Notes: generated by a model not told the origin, from the sequence alone. 64,000 nucleotides of DNA from Plutella xylostella (GCF_932276165.1 NC_063983.1:2177501-2241500); one strand, 5' to 3'; positions 34,130 to 45,564 are shown, counted from the stretch's first letter. Translations and numbers: made by a program.

Positions 34130-34213
34130 CCCTCCCACCTCTCACATCCAGGGTAGCGCCGCGGCGGCGGGCACGGCGGCGGCTGCTGCAGAAAACCTCA
34201 AACGGCGCAAATA
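34130..34213 (+). repeat. LINE fragment cut at the array junction, module 1/2
   Basis: In frame it reads GTAAAAAENLKRRKYNGLSD and then meets spacer sequence at CTGACAGCTAATA. In module 3 (44350-44680) the same LINE end continues intact, so this is the duplication breakpoint. Confidence 0.65.
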
Positions 34214-36714
34214 CAACGGTCTGTCTGACAGCTAATAAAGAAAAAGGAGAAATAGGAAAAGGAACTATTAAAGGAAATAACTACAAAAAATGCTTTACTA
34301 GTAATTTTTCCCTGACTTTCCAGGTGGCCCATCAATTTCACTGACTTTCCATAACCACCTTGAGCTTCCCTGACTTTTCCCTGACTATCCCTGCCTTTAG
34401 AAAGTGGACACCCTGGTATCGTTAAAAAAAGTATGTTTAAATACAACAAAAAAATCCTTAAACCATGTGGATCAAACCGCCCAGTCTCGAGATATATTAA
34501 TACAAAGTTAAAATTAAAGCGTCCCCCTGCACTGTTTACCTCTAAGTAAGTACTTTCAACGAAAACTATAGCGGACCCTGTATCATACATACTTATTTTT
34601 ATCCAACTCGACCAACTAATGACGTGCAGTCGCTGTAAATAAATGGAAATGTATGGTTTTTTTTGTGTCAAGCGAAATATTTGTAGGCACAGCGAGCAAG
34701 TGCACAACAAGATGTATTTTTTTTCGTTTTTTTGGAATAAAGTATATCAATTAAGTATTTCTATCATATCCAAAATACACGTACATATTATTATTTTTCT
34801 GGTGACCCTTGTGACCACCCCATTGTGGACACCCTGTATATGCAGAACTTTTTAAACATCAAAACACGAGAAGACAAACAGCAAAAAAAACTAACTAAAA
34901 AGTCACGTGAGTCGTGACCAAAAAATGTATATGGAGAATCGTTTTTTTTTCACGAATAAAACAAATGACGTAGAATAAAAGTTATTCAGAGTGACCGGGA
35001 ACACCCAAATATTCCGAAAAACTTTTTTCCGAATTTGAAAACACCGAATATGTAATTTACGAAATATTGCAATACCGATTTTTTAAAATGCCGAATTCTA
35101 AAAATCACGTAAATTATAATTTTGAATATTATAATCACGAAGATTTTTTATTACGATTGTCAAAAACACGAACGTTAAAAAATACTATTACTTAAGCTTA
35201 CGAAAAATTCAAATCCCGATCGAAAATGTGATAATTCGTGATTTTGTCAGAAAAACCATAAACGTCTTAAAAACCTTAGACCTAAAACCTAAAGATAGGT
35301 GCGACGACGAGTAAAGCGAGGAGGAGCGTGTTAGGTGCACATAGATATCGAAAAACAAAGCGGAGCGCAGCGAAGCGGAGCGGAGCGTTTCATATATAGA
35401 GCAAAACAATTGCTCGGAATTTTATGGTGTTTAACCTTAAAAACCTTAGGACCTAAACCTAAAGATAGGTGCGACGACGAGCAAAGCGAGGAGGAGCGTG
35501 TTAGGTGCACATATATATTGAAAAACAAAGCGGAGCGCACCGAAGCGGAGCGGAGCGTTTCAAATATAGGGTTAAAATATTAAATAAATGAAAATAGAAA
35601 ACTATTTGTAGTATTTGTTGTTAAGTAACATAACAAAGCAATAAAATTGCTCGGATTTTTACGGTGTTTAACCTTAAAAACCTTAGGACCTAAATCTAAA
35701 GATAGGTGCGACGACGAGCAAAGCGAGGAGGAGCGTGTTAGGTGCACATAGATATCGAAAACAAAGCGGAGCGCAGCGAAGCGGAGCGGAGCGTCTTAAA
35801 TAATATAGATTAAAAAATATTGTTAAATTGTATACGGATTATGCTGTTAATAAACACACTATTCTTAATAACTATTTCTTGTTAACTAAGATACATTCGG
35901 GAATTTGTATTTTCGGAATATTAAAACTTCGGGATTCGTAATTTTAACAATTCGATATAATAAAAAGTCGTACTTTTAAAACATCGAAATAATAATATTC
36001 GGAAAATTTACTTTCGTCATTTTAATAAATATGTTGTTTGAAATTTCGTTTATTTACTATTCGTGATTTTCGTTATTCGGAAACTTAAAATTCGGGATTG
36101 TGAATTATTCGGAATTATGAAATTCGTAATTTTAAAAATCGTTATTTTCATATTCGTAAAAAAGTAATTCGGATTTATGTAGTGTACCCAGAGTGACCCC
36201 CTGCGAAACTCCCTTTCGGCTAACTATACTTTTTTTTATTTACTGTGATTATACCTCACATGGGAGCAGAGTTTAATACAACACCTTGTACCATTGTATA
36301 AGTATACTTATTTCGCGAAAAAATGTATTATTTTCACGAATTTTGAAATTCTGATTTCATTTTTGGGCTTAGATATAACATGCTGCACTTGTAGGTTTCG
36401 GCTTAGTATACCCTTTTTGCAACACCCTATATAAATAACGGCACGGGCACGACTTAAAATAATTGATTACTAAATATTTAAAGAACCTACTTTCAATTTA
36501 AAATACCTACATATTTTCGTATCACGTACAAAACAATATTACATAGTATAGTTTTAACAAAATGCCATGTCTTCACTTTTAAGTTTTCGAGTAGGTACTA
36601 TGTTACTCGTAAAATCTCATGTCATTGTCCGTCGAACGCCCCGCATACCTCAACCCTCCCTCACTAGATTTGACAGATTCTGATTTTATTCTAGCATCAG
36701 TAACTACCTTAATG
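34214..36714. repeat. Spacer block X, module 2 (expanded by an insertion)
   Basis: The left 200 bp (34214-34414) has repeated CCCTGACTTTCC motifs ending GAAAGTGGACACCCTGG, shared with 41031-41220. The rest matches module 1, but lacks about 75 bp (the CCATCTTATGGCTACGG region present in modules 1 and 3) and carries the 1.2-kb element at 34997-36189. Confidence 0.75.
34988..36198. mobile_element. DNA element with 9-bp target duplication and triple core (copy F)
   Basis: The 1193-bp element 34997-36189 starts GGGAACACCC and ends GTGTACCC, flanked by AGAGTGACC (34988-34996, 36190-36198). Modules 1 and 3 show the empty site CAGAGTGACCCCCTGCG. The interior has three tandem copies of the GC-rich core (about 35294-35390, 35464-35560, 35701-35794), each preceded by an AACCTTA(G)GACCTAAA-type lead. 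The arms are AT-rich with TTCGGAAT/ATTCCGAA motifs. No transposase is encoded. Confidence 0.82.
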
Positions 36715-37803
36715 TATCTTCGTTCTCTCAACATATCTCCAACGGTGATTGGCTGGTTTCAAAGTTACTTGCACGGGCGCCAGCAACGCATCCGTATCGA
36801 TGATTCATTTTCTAAATGGTGCAGTACCTCAGCTGGCGTACCGCAAGGTGGCGTGTTGTCCCCCCTCCTGTTTGCTATCTTCATTAATAGTATCTCTGAA
36901 AATTTGTCTTCTTCCTACCACCTTTATGCAGATGATCTTCAGATCTACACACATGCAGTTCCTTCTGATCTACCTCAGGCTATTTCACTAACTAACAGTG
37001 ACTTGAACAGCATATCCGACTGGAGCAAACGACATGGACTTAGAGTGAATCCTACTAAAACTCAAGTCATCATATTAGGCAGTTCTAGACTCTTGTGCAA
37101 TGTAGACCTTGTTCATCTCCCTTCAGTGCTTTTTGATAATGTCCAGATACAATTTGCGAGTACGGTCAAAAACCTGGGAATCTTCATCGACAAACACTTG
37201 TCTTGGGGACCACAAATTGAATCAGTCAGCCGAAAAGTGTTTGGCTCAGCTGCTTCGCTTAGGAGATTGCGTAATTTCCTTCCTACATCCACTAAGATTG
37301 CGCTTTCTCAATCTCTATTATTACCGATTCTTGACTACGCCGACGCCAGCTATCTCAATCTCACCGAGGAGCAACTTAATAGGCTTGAGCGACTTCAAAA
37401 CTTTTGTATACGGTTTATATTTGGTTTACGAAAATATGACCATATTTCCGAATATCGTATAAAACTCAAGTGGCTTCCTATTCGCCTTCGACGGAATACT
37501 CATATCTTAACGCTTCTCTACAACATACTGTTTAACCCGGCATCCCCTCAATATTTAAAAGAGCGTTTTCAGTTTCGGCACTGCTCACACGATCGCACAC
37601 TTCGGTCTGCTCAGAACTTGCGACTGCTAGTTCCGCCGCACAAAACTGACTTCTACGGTGACTCCTTTACGACGAAATCAGTGGTTCTCTGGAATGCTCT
37701 TCCTGAAGAAATTAGACGTGCACCATCTGTGGCCTCTTTCAAAGAAAGGGTCAAAATGCACTACCTACAGTCACTGACTCTAGTTGAATATAATATTATG
37801 TAA
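36715..37803 (+). CDS. E5 reverse transcriptase C-terminal half
   Basis: Open over about 360 codons to the stop at 37801. It shows WFQSYLHGRQQRIRI, AGVPQGGVLSPLLFAIFINS (motif B), YHLYADDLQIYTHA (motif C), VKNLGIFIDKHLSWGPQIES and the C-terminal block VVLWNALPEEIRRAPSVASF. Motif A and the endonuclease are missing through 5' truncation. The frame happens to stay open upstream into array spacer back to an ATG at 36619, but that part is not LINE sequence and not a real start. Confidence 0.8.
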   Translation, partial: YLRSLNISPTVIGWFQSYLHGRQQRIRIDDSFSKWCSTSAGVPQGGVLSPLLFAIFINSISENLSSSYHLYADDLQIYTHAVPSDLPQAISLTNSDLNSISDWSKRHGLRVNPTKTQVIILGSSRLLCNVDLVHLPSVLFDNVQIQFASTVKNLGIFIDKHLSWGPQIESVSRKVFGSAASLRRLRNFLPTSTKIALSQSLLLPILDYADASYLNLTEEQLNRLERLQNFCIRFIFGLRKYDHISEYRIKLKWLPIRLRRNTHILTLLYNILFNPASPQYLKERFQFRHCSHDRTLRSAQNLRLLVPPHKTDFYGDSFTTKSVVLWNALPEEIRRAPSVASFKERVKMHYLQSLTLVEYNIM

Positions 37804-37853
37804 TGTGTATTATTTATGTAAGTATATTATAGTTATATATAATATCTAATAAC

Positions 37854-37884
<31 letters not shown>

Positions 37885-38147
37885 TAGTTATTAGATATTT
37901 ATTTGTTGTTTTATTTATTTATTTAGTGTATGTACTGTTTAAGTAGTATATATTTTATGTATATATATACTTGCACCACAACTACCTCACAATCATATAG
38001 ACTTACTCTCTTCCATCCAAAGGTTGTCTGGTAGAGATTGCTATAAGCAATAAGGCCGCCTTTTTGTACTGTTTTATTTTTAAGTTTTGTTTTTTGTAAT
38101 TTTTATTCTTGGTGCAAATAAAGTGTTTTGTATTGTATTGTATTGTA
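36715..38147 (+). mobile_element. 5'-truncated CR1/Jockey-like LINE (E5)
   Basis: It is inserted in the spacer at TTAATG, which is repeated on both sides (36709-36714 and 38148-38153); module 3 shows the empty site ACCTTAATGCCACTC. It contains an RT fragment and a 3' UTR ending in ATTGT repeats. An AT palindrome at about 37838-37905 (ATCTAATAACTATATA and its complement) lies in its 3' UTR. Confidence 0.8.
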
Positions 38148-38414
38148 TTAATGCCACTCAGCATACGAACAGAAGCGCTAGCACGGGCCACATTTAGGTA
38201 CCTAAGACGTGACAAAAGTTTTGTATCGTGGTCACTCACCCAGCCTCAAGAGTGAGCGCGACGGAGAACTTTTGTCACGTCTTAATATCGCCCCGTGGTA
38301 GCCCTTCAGGTCAAACTGCGACGAATATGCCGTCCTTGACCTCCCGTCAGGGGGAACGGATCCGAACTCCTACTGTGCCTAACGTCCTGTGTAGTAATTC
38401 ACGTGAGCAATTAT
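38148..38414. repeat. Spacer block Y, module 2
   Basis: A near-identical copy of 30427-30674. Here it joins directly to the next Kazal 3' flank (GCAATTATAGTTTATAATT), showing the pre-Helitron arrangement. Confidence 0.75.
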
Positions 38415-38695
38415 AGTTTATAATTATGGTGAAAATCGAAGCATCATTTTATTTTTCTAATTTCCCAAAAAATTCGAAAAGATTATTCAAAATTACAATG
38501 AATCTCTGATACCTTCCGCTTACTTTAGGCATAGACTAATCTATAGGTTTTGTGTTTTGTAGCACCTTGTAAATTGTAAGTAAGTATACTTACCTACTTA
38601 CTTATCTGTTAACAACATGACTTTTTATAGCTCATCTGTAAGTAGGTATATTTAGTTGCTAGTCCGCTATTCTACATTGGCCCGCGTAGCGGACG

Positions 38696-40567
38696 CTAGT
38701 GGTTGGAGCCAGACAGTTTAATAAACACTTGTTGTTGTACGCTGCCGCTGTACGGTATAGCTGCTGCGTCCACCACAGCCCCGCAGTGACCGAAGTGTAG
38801 GAAGGTCAGCTGGTCGGCTGACTTGCTCTGGGCGCACTCCAACAAACAGTGGTTGCTGTAGGTGTGGCCGTCGGAGCCGCACACGGGCATGAGGATTGCG
38901 GGGCAGGCGCAAGGCGGCCAGGAGTGAGCCGCGGCTGCCAGCAGGAGGACTGCGCCTGGTGGAGAGACATAAAGGTTTTTTTATTCATAGCAAAATATAA
39001 AATGATTTCATCAACGTCAATAGTTTAATTATTTAATCATACCTGTCCAGTCTCAAAAAATCTAAACTGCAAATATACTGCCTACTTATGAGGTAGATAA
39101 GTAGGTACTATAGGTACCTATCGATCATCTAGATTTTAGAACTTCCGGGGACATATTTATATACCTACCTACTTATTACATTCCGTAATATTACCTATCA
39201 GGCTGGTATCCATGCGAGAGAAAACTGTATGAATGACGATAAGTAGTTAGTATATATTATACCTATTGATGATATTTGAGATAATAAAGTATCGAACGAT
39301 CCTGAAAATTTAATCATATCCTGTCTTTTCATGGAAGCTAGGTAAAAAGATGTTCTAGTTAGTTCTACCTAACTCCAACACAAAAATCTAAATTTATGTC
39401 TATATTTTGAGTCTATGTAAATACGCAGATGTTGCCTCCAACATCTGCGCATGTGGTGCGTCTCCACAGACCATGGAGCACCTGATGGTGTGCCCTGGAT
39501 GTCCCAACACCTGCACCCGGGAAGACCTCCTCAAGGCCAACCAGAGGCGTGGCGGTCCACTGGGCCGCGGAAGTGTGACAGTTGCCATCGACACAAGAAG
39601 AAGAAGAAGAAGAAGATGTAAGTACGTAGGGTACCTATGCCTAAATTAATGAGCTGGATAACACAACATAGAAGCAACTGATATAAAAATATATACTTAC
39701 TTAAGTAAGTATAAAAAAACATTAGAAAAATACTAGGTATGTTAACGGGTTCCGCTCATCTGGCATAATCTTTATTGACCAAAACTCATTTCGCATAATC
39801 TTTATTGACCAAAACTCATTGCGCATAACTCGTATGGTCTAAACTTTTTTGGCCGAACCATCACTTTGCCAAGACTTATGTGGCATAAGGCTCGTTTCGT
39901 CTAAAACTCTTTAGGCACAATCTTTAAACACCTAAGTTTCGTTTGCTCGAATTTATGTTCGTCTATACCTATGTATAATCTTGTTTCTCATAATGTTATC
40001 TTAATAAATAATATATTAAGTATGTAATAAAAGTACAAATTGTGGTATTTTTCTCCTACATCCCGAAAATCAAGATATTGTATGATCAAAAAATCAAAAG
40101 TTAACGACCAATATAATTATTACTAACCCCATGAGATCGAAACCTAAAAATAGGTGCGACGACGAGCAAAGCGAGGAGGAGCGTGTTAGGTGCACATGTT
40201 CATCAAAACCAAAGCGGAGCGCAGCGAAGCGGAGCGGAGCGTTTTCCAAACAGCGGAAACAATACAAGGCTGGTGCCTTGTTTGCGCTATGTAGGGAGTC
40301 GCTCCGTCAAAGTTAAAACCAAACGAATATTATTACTTTGTATAAACCTATGCCATAGCATTATTAGGCTATTCAAGATTTGGCCATACCATTATTAGGC
40401 TTAACAATGTTATGCGAAATAACTTTTTACCAAACGAGATTTATGCCATACGATTTTCGGCGTAACGAGACTTTGACCAAACGTTACTATGCAATACGAG
40501 ATTAGGCTAAAAAATCTTATGCCAAAAAAGGTAGAACCTATGTTAACTTACCTAATTGGAAAAACAT
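38696..40567 (-). CDS. Kazal-3: secreted single-domain Kazal inhibitor
   Basis: Exon 1 (40567-40552) is MFFQL plus one base and exon 2 (38955-38696) follows a CCACCAG acceptor, giving 91 aa. It differs from Kazal-2 by one visible residue in the domain (SNHC in place of SNQC), with the same P1 alanine (CPAILMPVC) and the same out-of-frame tail SGSVQQQVFIKLSGSNH. In this copy the run of A before exon 2 is one shorter and the acceptor reads CACCAG, so the upstream MNKK reading cannot continue into the inhibitor frame; this supports the spliced model. The intron (1.6 kb) carries the LINE fragment (about 39420-39615) and a 792-bp DNA element. Confidence 0.83.
39420..39615 (+). pseudogene. LINE C-terminal zinc-motif fragment in Kazal-3 intron
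   Basis: The same insert as at 33417-33612, with ICACGASPQTMEHLMVCPGC in one frame and a slightly longer AAG repeat at the end. Confidence 0.65.
39738..40547 (+). mobile_element. DNA element with 9-bp target duplication (copy B) in Kazal-3 intron
   Basis: The 792-bp element 39747-40538 starts GGGTTCCGC and ends GGTAGAACC, flanked by TATGTTAAC (39738-39746, 40539-40547). Kazal-2 and -4 introns show the empty site GGTATGTTAACTTAC. The GC-rich core lies at about 40150-40244. A short tandem duplication (CATAATCTTTATTGACC) occurs near the left end. The insertion stands 5 bp from the Kazal-3 splice donor. Confidence 0.85.
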
Positions 40568-40634
40568 TTCTTAAAAATCCTTAAAATGTAACTATGGGTA
40601 ACAAACAACAGCTCAGGTTAGTTATCTTGCTTCG

Positions 40635-40669
40635 ACTGATGCCGAATCTGTCCAGCAACACATTTTATA
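40635..40669 (-). promoter_or_regulatory. Kazal-3 core promoter
   Basis: TATAAAA (40669-40663) and TCAGT (40639-40635) on the minus strand have the same spacing as in the paralogs. The conserved hairpin arms occur upstream at about 40736-40782. Confidence 0.75.
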
Positions 40670-40929
40670 CACGACCACAATCTGCTATCAGGCAGTCTAT
40701 GGGTCAACAGGTGAATAGTGTACCTATGTATCGTGCATGGAAGTAATAAGTACTACGTACCTAAGTGCTTATTACTTCCATGGTATAGTGTTTATTTATC
40801 CTCCTCCGAAACTCTGGCTGCCGGCTATCAACTTAACTAGTGTTGGGACTAGCATCAACGGCTTCAGGCAGAAAACAGCTTCTCTACTAAATAAGTACGA
40901 TATAGTTACTGTAATATATACAGTGGCCC

Positions 40930-42634
40930 CCTCCCACCTCCCACATCTAGGGTAGCGCCGCGGCGGCGGGCACGGCGGCGGCTGCTGCAGAAAACCTCAA
41001 ACGGCGCAAATATAACGGTCTGTCTGACAGCTAATATAGAAAAAGGAGAAATAGGAAAAGGAACTATTAAAGGAAATAACTACAAAAAAATGCTTTACTA
41101 GTAATTTTTCCCTGACTTTCCAGGTGGCCCATCAATTTCACTGACTTTCCATGACCACCTTGAGCTTCCCTGACTTTTCCCTGACTATCCCTGACTTTCC
41201 AGAAAGTGGACACCCTGGTATCGTTAAAAAAGTATGTTTAAATACAACAAAAAAATCCTTAAACCATGTGGATCAAACCGCCCAGTCTCGAGATATATTA
41301 ATACAAAGTTAAAATTAAAGCGTCCCCCTGCACTGTTTACCTCTAAGTAAGTACTTTCAACGAAAACTATAGCGGACCCTGTATCATACATACTTATTTT
41401 TATACAACTCGACCAACTAATGACGTGCAGTCGCTGTAAATAAATGGAAATGTATGGATTTTTTTTGTGTCAAGCGGTCTGTCCATCTTATGGCTACGGA
41501 AACCTTTCATGTGCGTGTCCGACACGCTCTTGGCTGATTTTTTAAAAACAGAAATATTTGTAGGCACAGCGAGCAAGTGCGCAACAAGATGTATTTTTTT
41601 TCGTTTTTTTGGAATAAAGTATATTAATTAAGTATCTCTATCATATCCAAAATACACGTACATATTATTATTTTTCTGGTGACCCTTGTGACCACCCCAT
41701 TGTGGACACCCTGTATATGCAGAACTTTTTAAACATCAAAACACGAGAAGACAAACAGCAAAAAAAACTAACTAAAAAGTCACGTGACCAAAAAATGTAT
41801 ATGGAGAACCGTTTTTTTTCACGAATAAAACAAATGACGTAGAATAAAAGTTATTCAGAGTGACCCCCTGCGAAACGCCCTTTCGGCTAACTATACTTTT
41901 TTTATTTACTATGATTATACCTCACATGGGAGCAGAGTTTAATACAACACCTTGTACCATTGTATAAGTATAGTTATTTCGCGAAAAAATATATTATTTT
42001 CACGAATTTTGAAATTCTGATTTCATTTTTGGGCTTAGATATAACATGCTGCATTTGTAGGTTTCGGCTTAGTATACCCTTTTTGCAACATCCGATATAA
42101 ATAAGGGCACGGGCACGACTTAAAATAATTGATTACTAAATATTTAAAGTACCTACTTTCAATTTAAAATACCTACATATTTTCGTATCACGTACAAAAC
42201 AATATTACATAGTAAAGTTTTAACAAAATGCCATGTCTTCACTTTTAAGTTTTCGAGTAGGTACTATGTTAAAATCTCATGTCATTGTCCGTCGAACGCC
42301 CCGCATACCTCAACCCTCCCTCACTAGATTTGACAGATTCTGATTTTATTCTAGCATCAGCTACCTTAATGCCACTCAGCATACGAACAGAAGCGCTAGC
42401 ACGGGCCACATTTAGGTACCTAAGACGTGACAAAAGTTTTGTATCGTGGTCACTCACCCAGCCTCAAGAGTGAGCGCGACGGAGAACTTTTGTCACGTCT
42501 TAATATCGCCCCGTGGTAGCCCTTCAGGTCAAACTGAGACGAATATGCCATCCTTGACCTCCCGTCAGGGGGAACGGATCCGAACTCCTACTGTGCCTAA
42601 CGTCCTGTGTAGTAATTCACGTGAGCAATTATAG
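40930..42634. repeat. LINE-junction fragment plus spacer blocks X and Y, module 3
   Basis: This holds the truncated LINE piece (about 40930-41033), block X (41034-42382) and block Y (42383-42634) without any later insertion, so it is the reference for reading the empty sites of E3, E5, F and the Helitron. No coding feature is supported. Confidence 0.75.
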
Positions 42635-42911
42635 TTTATAATTATGGTGAAAATCGAAGCATCATTTTATTTTTGTAATATCCCAAAAAAAACGAAAAGA
42701 TTATTCAAAATTACAATGAATCTCTGATACCTTCCGCTTACTTTAGGCATAGACTAATCTATAGGTTTTGTGTTTTGTAGCACCTTGTAAATTGTAAGTA
42801 AGTATACTTACTTACTTAAATCTGTTAACAACATGACTTTTTATAGCTCATCTGTAAGTAGGTATATTTAGTTGCTAGTCCGCTATTCTACATTGGCCCG
42901 CGTAGCGGACG

Positions 42912-43982
42912 CTAGTGGTTGGAGCCAGACAGTTTAATAAACACTTGTGGTTGTACGCTGCCGCTGTACGGTATAGCTGCTGCGTCCACCACAGCCCCGC
43001 AGTGACCGAAGTGTAGGAAGGTCAGGTCGGCTGACTTGCTCTGGGCGCACTCGAGCAAACAATCGTTGCTGTAGGTGTGGCCGTCGGAGCCGCACACGGG
43101 CATGAAGACTAAGGGGCAGGGGCATGGCGGCCAGCAGTGAGCCGCGGCTGCCAGCAGGAGGACTGCGCCTGCTGGAGAGACATAAAGGTTTCTTTTATTC
43201 ATAGCAAAATATAAAATTATTTCATCAACGTCAATAGTTAAATTATTTAATCATACCTGTCCAGTCTCAAAAAATCTAAACTGCAAATATACTGCCTACT
43301 TATGAGGTAGATAAGTAGGTACTATAGGTACCTATCGATCATCTAGATTTTAGAACTTCCGGGGACATATTTATATACCTACCTACTTATTACATTCCGT
43401 AATATTACCTATAAGGCTGGTATCCATGCGAGAGAAAACTGTATGAATGACGATAAGTAGTTAGTATATAATATACCTATTGATGATATTTGAGATAATA
43501 AAGTATCGAACCATCCTGAAAATTTAATCTTATCCTGTCTTTTCATGGAAGCTAGGTAAAAAGATGTTCTAGTTAGTTCTACCTAACTCCAACACAAAAA
43601 TCTAAATTTATGTCTATAATTTGAGTCTATGTAAGTACGCATATGTTGCCTCCAACATCTGCGCATGTGGTGCGTCTCCACAGACCATGGAGCACCTGAT
43701 GGTGTGCCCTGGATGTCCCAACACCTGCACCCGGGAAGACCTCCTCAAGGCCAACCAGAGGCGTGGCGGTTCACTGGGCCGCGGAAGTGTGACAGTTGCC
43801 ATCGACACAACAAGAAGAAAAAGAAGAAGATGTAAGTACGTAGGGTACCTATGCCTAAATTAATGAGCTGGATAACACAACATAGAAGCAACTGATATAA
43901 AAAGATATACTTACTTAAGTAAGTATAAAAAAAAACATTAAAAAAATACTAGGTATGTTAACTTACTTAATTGAAAAAACAT
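42912..43982 (-). CDS. Kazal-4: secreted single-domain Kazal inhibitor
   Basis: Exon 1 (43982-43967) encodes MFFQL plus A, so the split codon becomes serine (A|GC); exon 2 (43168-42912) follows CCAGCAG. The product is 90 aa, one residue shorter than Kazal-2 (SADLTF in place of SADQLTF). The reactive loop is CPLVFMPVC with leucine at P1, unlike the alanine of Kazal-2/-3, suggesting chymotrypsin-, elastase- or subtilisin-like targets. Position YSNDC also differs. The tail is SGSVQPQVFIKLSGSNH, again out of frame over a second-domain remnant. The donor reads A|GTAAGT and is still canonical. Confidence 0.84.
43633..43830 (+). pseudogene. LINE C-terminal zinc-motif fragment in Kazal-4 intron
   Basis: The same insert as in Kazal-2 and -3; here the flanking 11-bp duplication ATGTAAGTACG is exact on both sides (about 43629-43639 and 43830-43840). 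Confidence 0.7.
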
Positions 43983-44049
43983 TTCTTAAAAATCCTTAAA
44001 ATGTAACTATGTGTAACAAACAACAGCTCAGGTTAGTTATCTTGCTTCG

Positions 44050-44084
44050 ACTGATGCCGAATCTGTCCAGCAACACATTTTATA
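44050..44084 (-). promoter_or_regulatory. Kazal-4 core promoter
   Basis: TATAAAA (44084-44078) and TCAGT (44054-44050), minus strand. The hairpin arms CATGGAAGTAATAAG / CTTATTACTTCCATG are at about 44152-44198. Confidence 0.75.
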
Positions 44085-44349
44085 CACGACCACAATCTGC
44101 TATCAGGCAGTCTATGGGTCAACAGGTGAATAGTGTACCTATGTATCGTGCATGGAAGTAATAAGTACTGCGTACCTAAGTGCTTATTACTTCCATGGTA
44201 TAGTGTTTATTTATCCTCCTCCGAAACTCTGGCTGCCGGCTATCAACTTAACTAGTGTTGGGACTAGCATCAACGGCTTCAGGCAGAAAACAGCTTCTCT
44301 ACTAAATAAGTACGATATAGGTAGTTACTGTAATATATACAGTGGCCCC

Positions 44350-44680
44350 CTCCCACCTCCCACATCCAGGGTAGCGCCGCGGCGGCGGGCACGGCGGCGG
44401 CTGCTGCAGAAAACCTCAAACGGCGCAAATACAACGGTCTGTCTGACAGCTACATATTTGTGCCGTTTGGGGTTGAGACCCTGGGGCCGTGGGGACTCGA
44501 AGCGCGACGATTAGTAAAAGAACTTTCGTCGCGCCTGGTCGAGGTATCAAGGGACCAGAGGGCTGGCAGCTATCTCAGCCAGCGCATCAGCCAGGCTATA
44601 CAGAGAGGGAACGCTGCCAGCCTCCTCGGAACCATCCCGGGCGACGGCAGCGAACTAAAAGAAATATTCTACCTTTAATA
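44350..44680 (+). pseudogene. LINE 3' end, intact at the right edge of the array
   Basis: In one frame it reads AENLKRRKYNGLSDSYIFVP, then FGVETLGPWGLEARRLVKEL, then RISQAIQRGNAASLLGTIPG and a stop. This is the C-terminus of a LINE polyprotein common in Lepidoptera (clade not assigned). The truncated pieces at 34130 and 40930 end within it, marking the tandem-duplication breakpoint. Confidence 0.65.
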
Positions 44681-44699
44681 AACTCCTGTTCATTAATAT

Positions 44700-45061
44700 A
44701 GAATATTTCCAGGCCAGGATCTTATTATACCTACGTATTTTATATTATTATTTTTTTATTTGTAAAATATATAGGTAGTTTAGTAATAAGTAGTGTCTTC
44801 TTAATTGTTTGTTTGTAAAATATTGAATAATACTTTGTATCTTGATTTAACCCCCCTCAAAAATATAATTCTTGTACGGTGTAGAAACGTTACTGTAAAA
44901 ATCATTTGAACACTCTTAATAGAATCTGAGATCTAATAATATCTAAGTAAGTAAGTATATGTAGACCTGCTTAGTTAACTAAAATATTTTTTTTGATGAA
45001 TGACGATTTCTCAGGAGTAAATTGAAAAAGGCTATCCCAGCTCTTTGATTTCGTCAATAAA
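44700..45061. other. Kazal-4 upstream flank
   Basis: No gene is seen. The right part (CAGGAGTAAATTGAAAAAGG through TTTGATTTCGTC) is the same as the flank of Kazal-5 at 63470-63530. Confidence 0.5.
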
Positions 45062-45564
45062 TCCTTATCCTAATCCTGAATAATATTATAAATACGAAAG
45101 TAACAGTGTCTGTCTGTTTGTTACTCTTTCACACCAAAAATGTAATAGTGAACGGATTTTAAAGAAAATTTGTAAATATACAGATGGTCTAGACCATTGG
45201 TACTCAACCTTTTTTATATAAGGGCCACAAACACGTTTAAGTCATGGTGTCGCGGGCCGCAAGCAAACTTTTTTTTAACAATATCAATGTAAACTATTGA
45301 ATAGTAATATTAAAAAACACATGCATAAATACTACTCTGTGTAAAAAGTATCGGGATTATATCCATAAAACAAAAAATGTATATTCTCTATTATCTCTCA
45401 TGGCACGCGGGCCACTGATGAAGGCCCGGCGGGCCACATGCGGCCCGCGGGCCGCAGTTTGAGTATAGCTGCTAGACCCTGAGAAAGAACGTATAGGCTA
45501 CTTTTGTCGCGGTATTCACACGGGATTTTTTTTGAGGCGAAGCGAAGCTATCGGGAACACCTAG
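45062..45564 (+). mobile_element. Helitron with nested hAT-like MITE
   Basis: Starts TCCTTATCCTAATCC after A and ends GAACACCTAG before T, with AATATTATAAATACGAAAG and GGCGAAGCGAAGC inside. At about 45198-45470 a MITE is inserted (CATTGGTACTCAACC to TTTGAGTATAGCTG, flanked by CTAGAC), containing the GCGGCCCGCGGGCCGC palindrome. The same Helitron insertion, without the MITE, sits upstream of Kazal-5. Confidence 0.75.

Noticed and set aside
36619..36714. N-terminal extension of the E5 reverse transcriptase beginning MSLSVERPAYLNPPS
   Set aside because: This DNA is array spacer present in modules 1 and 3 without the LINE.
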